Below are positions 5,479 through 6,445 of a stretch of 6,445 nt of DNA, in pieces. The position numbers and the translations under genes were made by a program. The stretch is from contig JAFQUL010000217.1 of NCBI GenBank assembly GCA_017408535.1, positions 1-6,445 of the forward strand, given 5' to 3'. The notes beneath the pieces are model-generated. The model had not been told where the DNA came from. It did not search any database and saw only the letters and a program-made list of their open reading frames with translations. Every line of letters begins with the position of its first letter. Positions within the stretch are counted from its first letter, which is position 1. This DNA is from Clostridia bacterium (GTDB lineage Bacteria > Bacillota > Clostridia > Oscillospirales > CAG-272).

Positions 5479-6270
5479 ATGTGGCTTAAAACATTTTTTT
5501 CTGATCTTTACTCTCTTATAAAAAGCATATACCGTCTGATAATTGCCGAAGTTGCCTTAATACTGGCCGCAAGAATAGTGCTTACCACGTCAGACAGTGC
5601 AGTTGCCACCGGTGGAAAGCCGCCGTTTATTGCATCGGCAGTATCCTACGTCAGCTACGGGGTGCTGATCTTAACCTTTGCTGTTATGATCATAAGAGCG
5701 GTCATATATCTGCGCAGTAAAATATACGGCACAGCATCGGTTAACGAAGCCCGAAAAGGCACTATATCGGTGGCGGCAGAAATAACCTCGGCCTGTCTTT
5801 GTGTTTTTGTTTTCAGTCTTTCGGGGTATTTTCTGTTTGTTCTCGGCTATATACTGCTGTCCGCCGGCGGAAGTTACTTTGATTTTATTTTCCATTCTCT
5901 TCTTCCGCCGCTTGGATATTCTGCCGCCGATTTCGGTATTCCCATGATACTCTATACCCTGCTGACAGTATCGCTCTTACTGCTTGCACTTACCCTTTCT
6001 CTTGCATTTTCCTTTGTTTTTTCCTGCACAAAAAAGCAAAGAGGAAGATTTGCTGTGGGCTTTATGCTGGGCTTTTACGCAGTATCGCTCACTCTCTTTA
6101 TAGTGCTTATACTGAGTAATATTCCGCCGGCAGAGAACTTCGCCGGATACATGTATTCCGGTAACTACGCAAACGTCATCTCGGCTTACCTTGCCGCAGC
6201 GATAGCCGCAGTAGTCCCCGCTGTATCGGCATTTCCCTTTGCAATTTTCTATGCGGCAAAAAAGCGATAA
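5479..6270 (+). CDS. Six-helix membrane protein of unknown function
   Basis: A 263-residue integral membrane protein that I cannot assign to a family. Predicted helices are at about 17-36, 50-77, 97-128, 154-182, 190-213 and 232-258. Short loops carry few charges, except basic stretches after helices 2 (77-93) and 4 (184-190), which suggest cytoplasmic loops there. There is no ATPase, kinase or transporter signature, and no cluster of polar residues in the helices pointing to a substrate. ATG at 5479 is preceded by GAGG (5467-5470), 8 nt away, and this site overlaps the TGA of the lipoprotein gene, so the two are probably translationally coupled. It is the last gene before the terminator at 6281. 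It might work with the DUF3048 lipoprotein, but only gene order supports that. Confidence 0.88.
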   Translation: MWLKTFFSDLYSLIKSIYRLIIAEVALILAARIVLTTSDSAVATGGKPPFIASAVSYVSYGVLILTFAVMIIRAVIYLRSKIYGTASVNEARKGTISVAAEITSACLCVFVFSLSGYFLFVLGYILLSAGGSYFDFIFHSLLPPLGYSAADFGIPMILYTLLTVSLLLLALTLSLAFSFVFSCTKKQRGRFAVGFMLGFYAVSLTLFIVLILSNIPPAENFAGYMYSGNYANVISAYLAAAIAAVVPAVSAFPFAIFYAAKKR

Positions 6271-6280
6271 AACAGAGAAT

Positions 6281-6317
6281 GACCTCGGCGGTCTTATAAC
6301 CGTCCGAGGCCATTTTT
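6281..6317 (+). terminator. Intrinsic terminator of the plus-strand operon
   Basis: Stem CCTCGG+CGGT (6283-6292) pairs with ACCG+CCGAGG (6299-6309, T6303 bulged), loop CTTATA, followed by five T residues (6313-6317). It begins 10 nt after the membrane-protein stop codon. Confidence 0.85.
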
Positions 6318-6344
6318 ATTGATGCCTTCAGGCGAGGGAATAAA

Positions 6345-6363
6345 CCCCCCGTTTTACGGGGGG
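6345..6363. repeat. Perfect C/G hairpin in the right-hand intergenic region
   Basis: CCCCCCGT (6345-6352) pairs over 8 bp with ACGGGGGG (6356-6363) around a TTT loop. No T-run follows on the plus strand. It may be a second terminator for a gene arriving on the minus strand or a short palindromic repeat. The rest of 6318-6445 is A/G-rich on the plus strand and shows no gene or known RNA that I can identify. Confidence 0.5.
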
Positions 6364-6445
6364 AGGGAGACGGGCGGAGCAAAAATAAAAGGCACGAGCT
6401 GAAAGCAAGCGCAGGGATGGAAAAAAGAAAAATCTCCGAGTATAA

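Overview
The window looks like chromosomal DNA from a Gram-positive anaerobe of the class Clostridia, most likely a gut Ruminococcus-like member of the Oscillospiraceae. The evidence is a SCIFF (six cysteines in forty-five residues) peptide with its radical SAM maturase, a TIGR04086-type membrane protein and yajC in the order typical of Clostridia, plus a DUF3048 lipoprotein, purine-rich Shine-Dalgarno sites and moderate GC. The family and organism calls rest on recognition of motifs, not on a database search.

Layout. (1) Positions 1-281 hold no convincing gene. They contain a run of almost back-to-back hairpins: a terminator-like hairpin (28-46), a perfect 12-bp hairpin (67-93), a predicted three-way junction (94-165), a 14-position near-complete hairpin (186-217) and a G/C-rich hairpin (219-246). 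A 9-bp inverted repeat (7-15 and 257-265) encloses them all. This is the least explained part of the window. (2) Positions 3771 down to 282 form a minus-strand operon, read from a good promoter at 3804-3832: yajC, TIGR04086 membrane protein, scfA (SCIFF peptide), scfB (radical SAM/SPASM maturase), and a calcineurin-type metallophosphoesterase. (3) Positions 3772-3957 are a 186-bp divergent intergenic region with one near-consensus promoter on each strand. (4) Positions 3958-6270 form a plus-strand operon: a 97-residue protein of unknown function, a DUF3048 lipoprotein and a six-helix membrane protein of unknown function, ending in a hairpin terminator (6281-6317). (5) Positions 6318-6445 have no gene I can identify, only a perfect 8-bp C/G hairpin.

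How the genes work together. ScfB would install thioether cross-links in ScfA, the known ranthipeptide reaction. YajC is a Sec-translocase accessory protein and the TIGR04086 protein is a small membrane protein of unknown role, so the peptide is made beside membrane and secretion functions. The phosphoesterase 30 nt downstream of scfB is plausibly co-transcribed but has no proven part in the pathway. A 12-bp hairpin between scfA and scfB probably lets the peptide be expressed above its enzyme. The plus-strand operon encodes surface and membrane proteins of unknown purpose.

The SCIFF system itself is a known family. The parts that could be new are the structured element at 7-265, the hairpin with a small ORF running through it between scfA and scfB, and the uncharacterised plus-strand operon.
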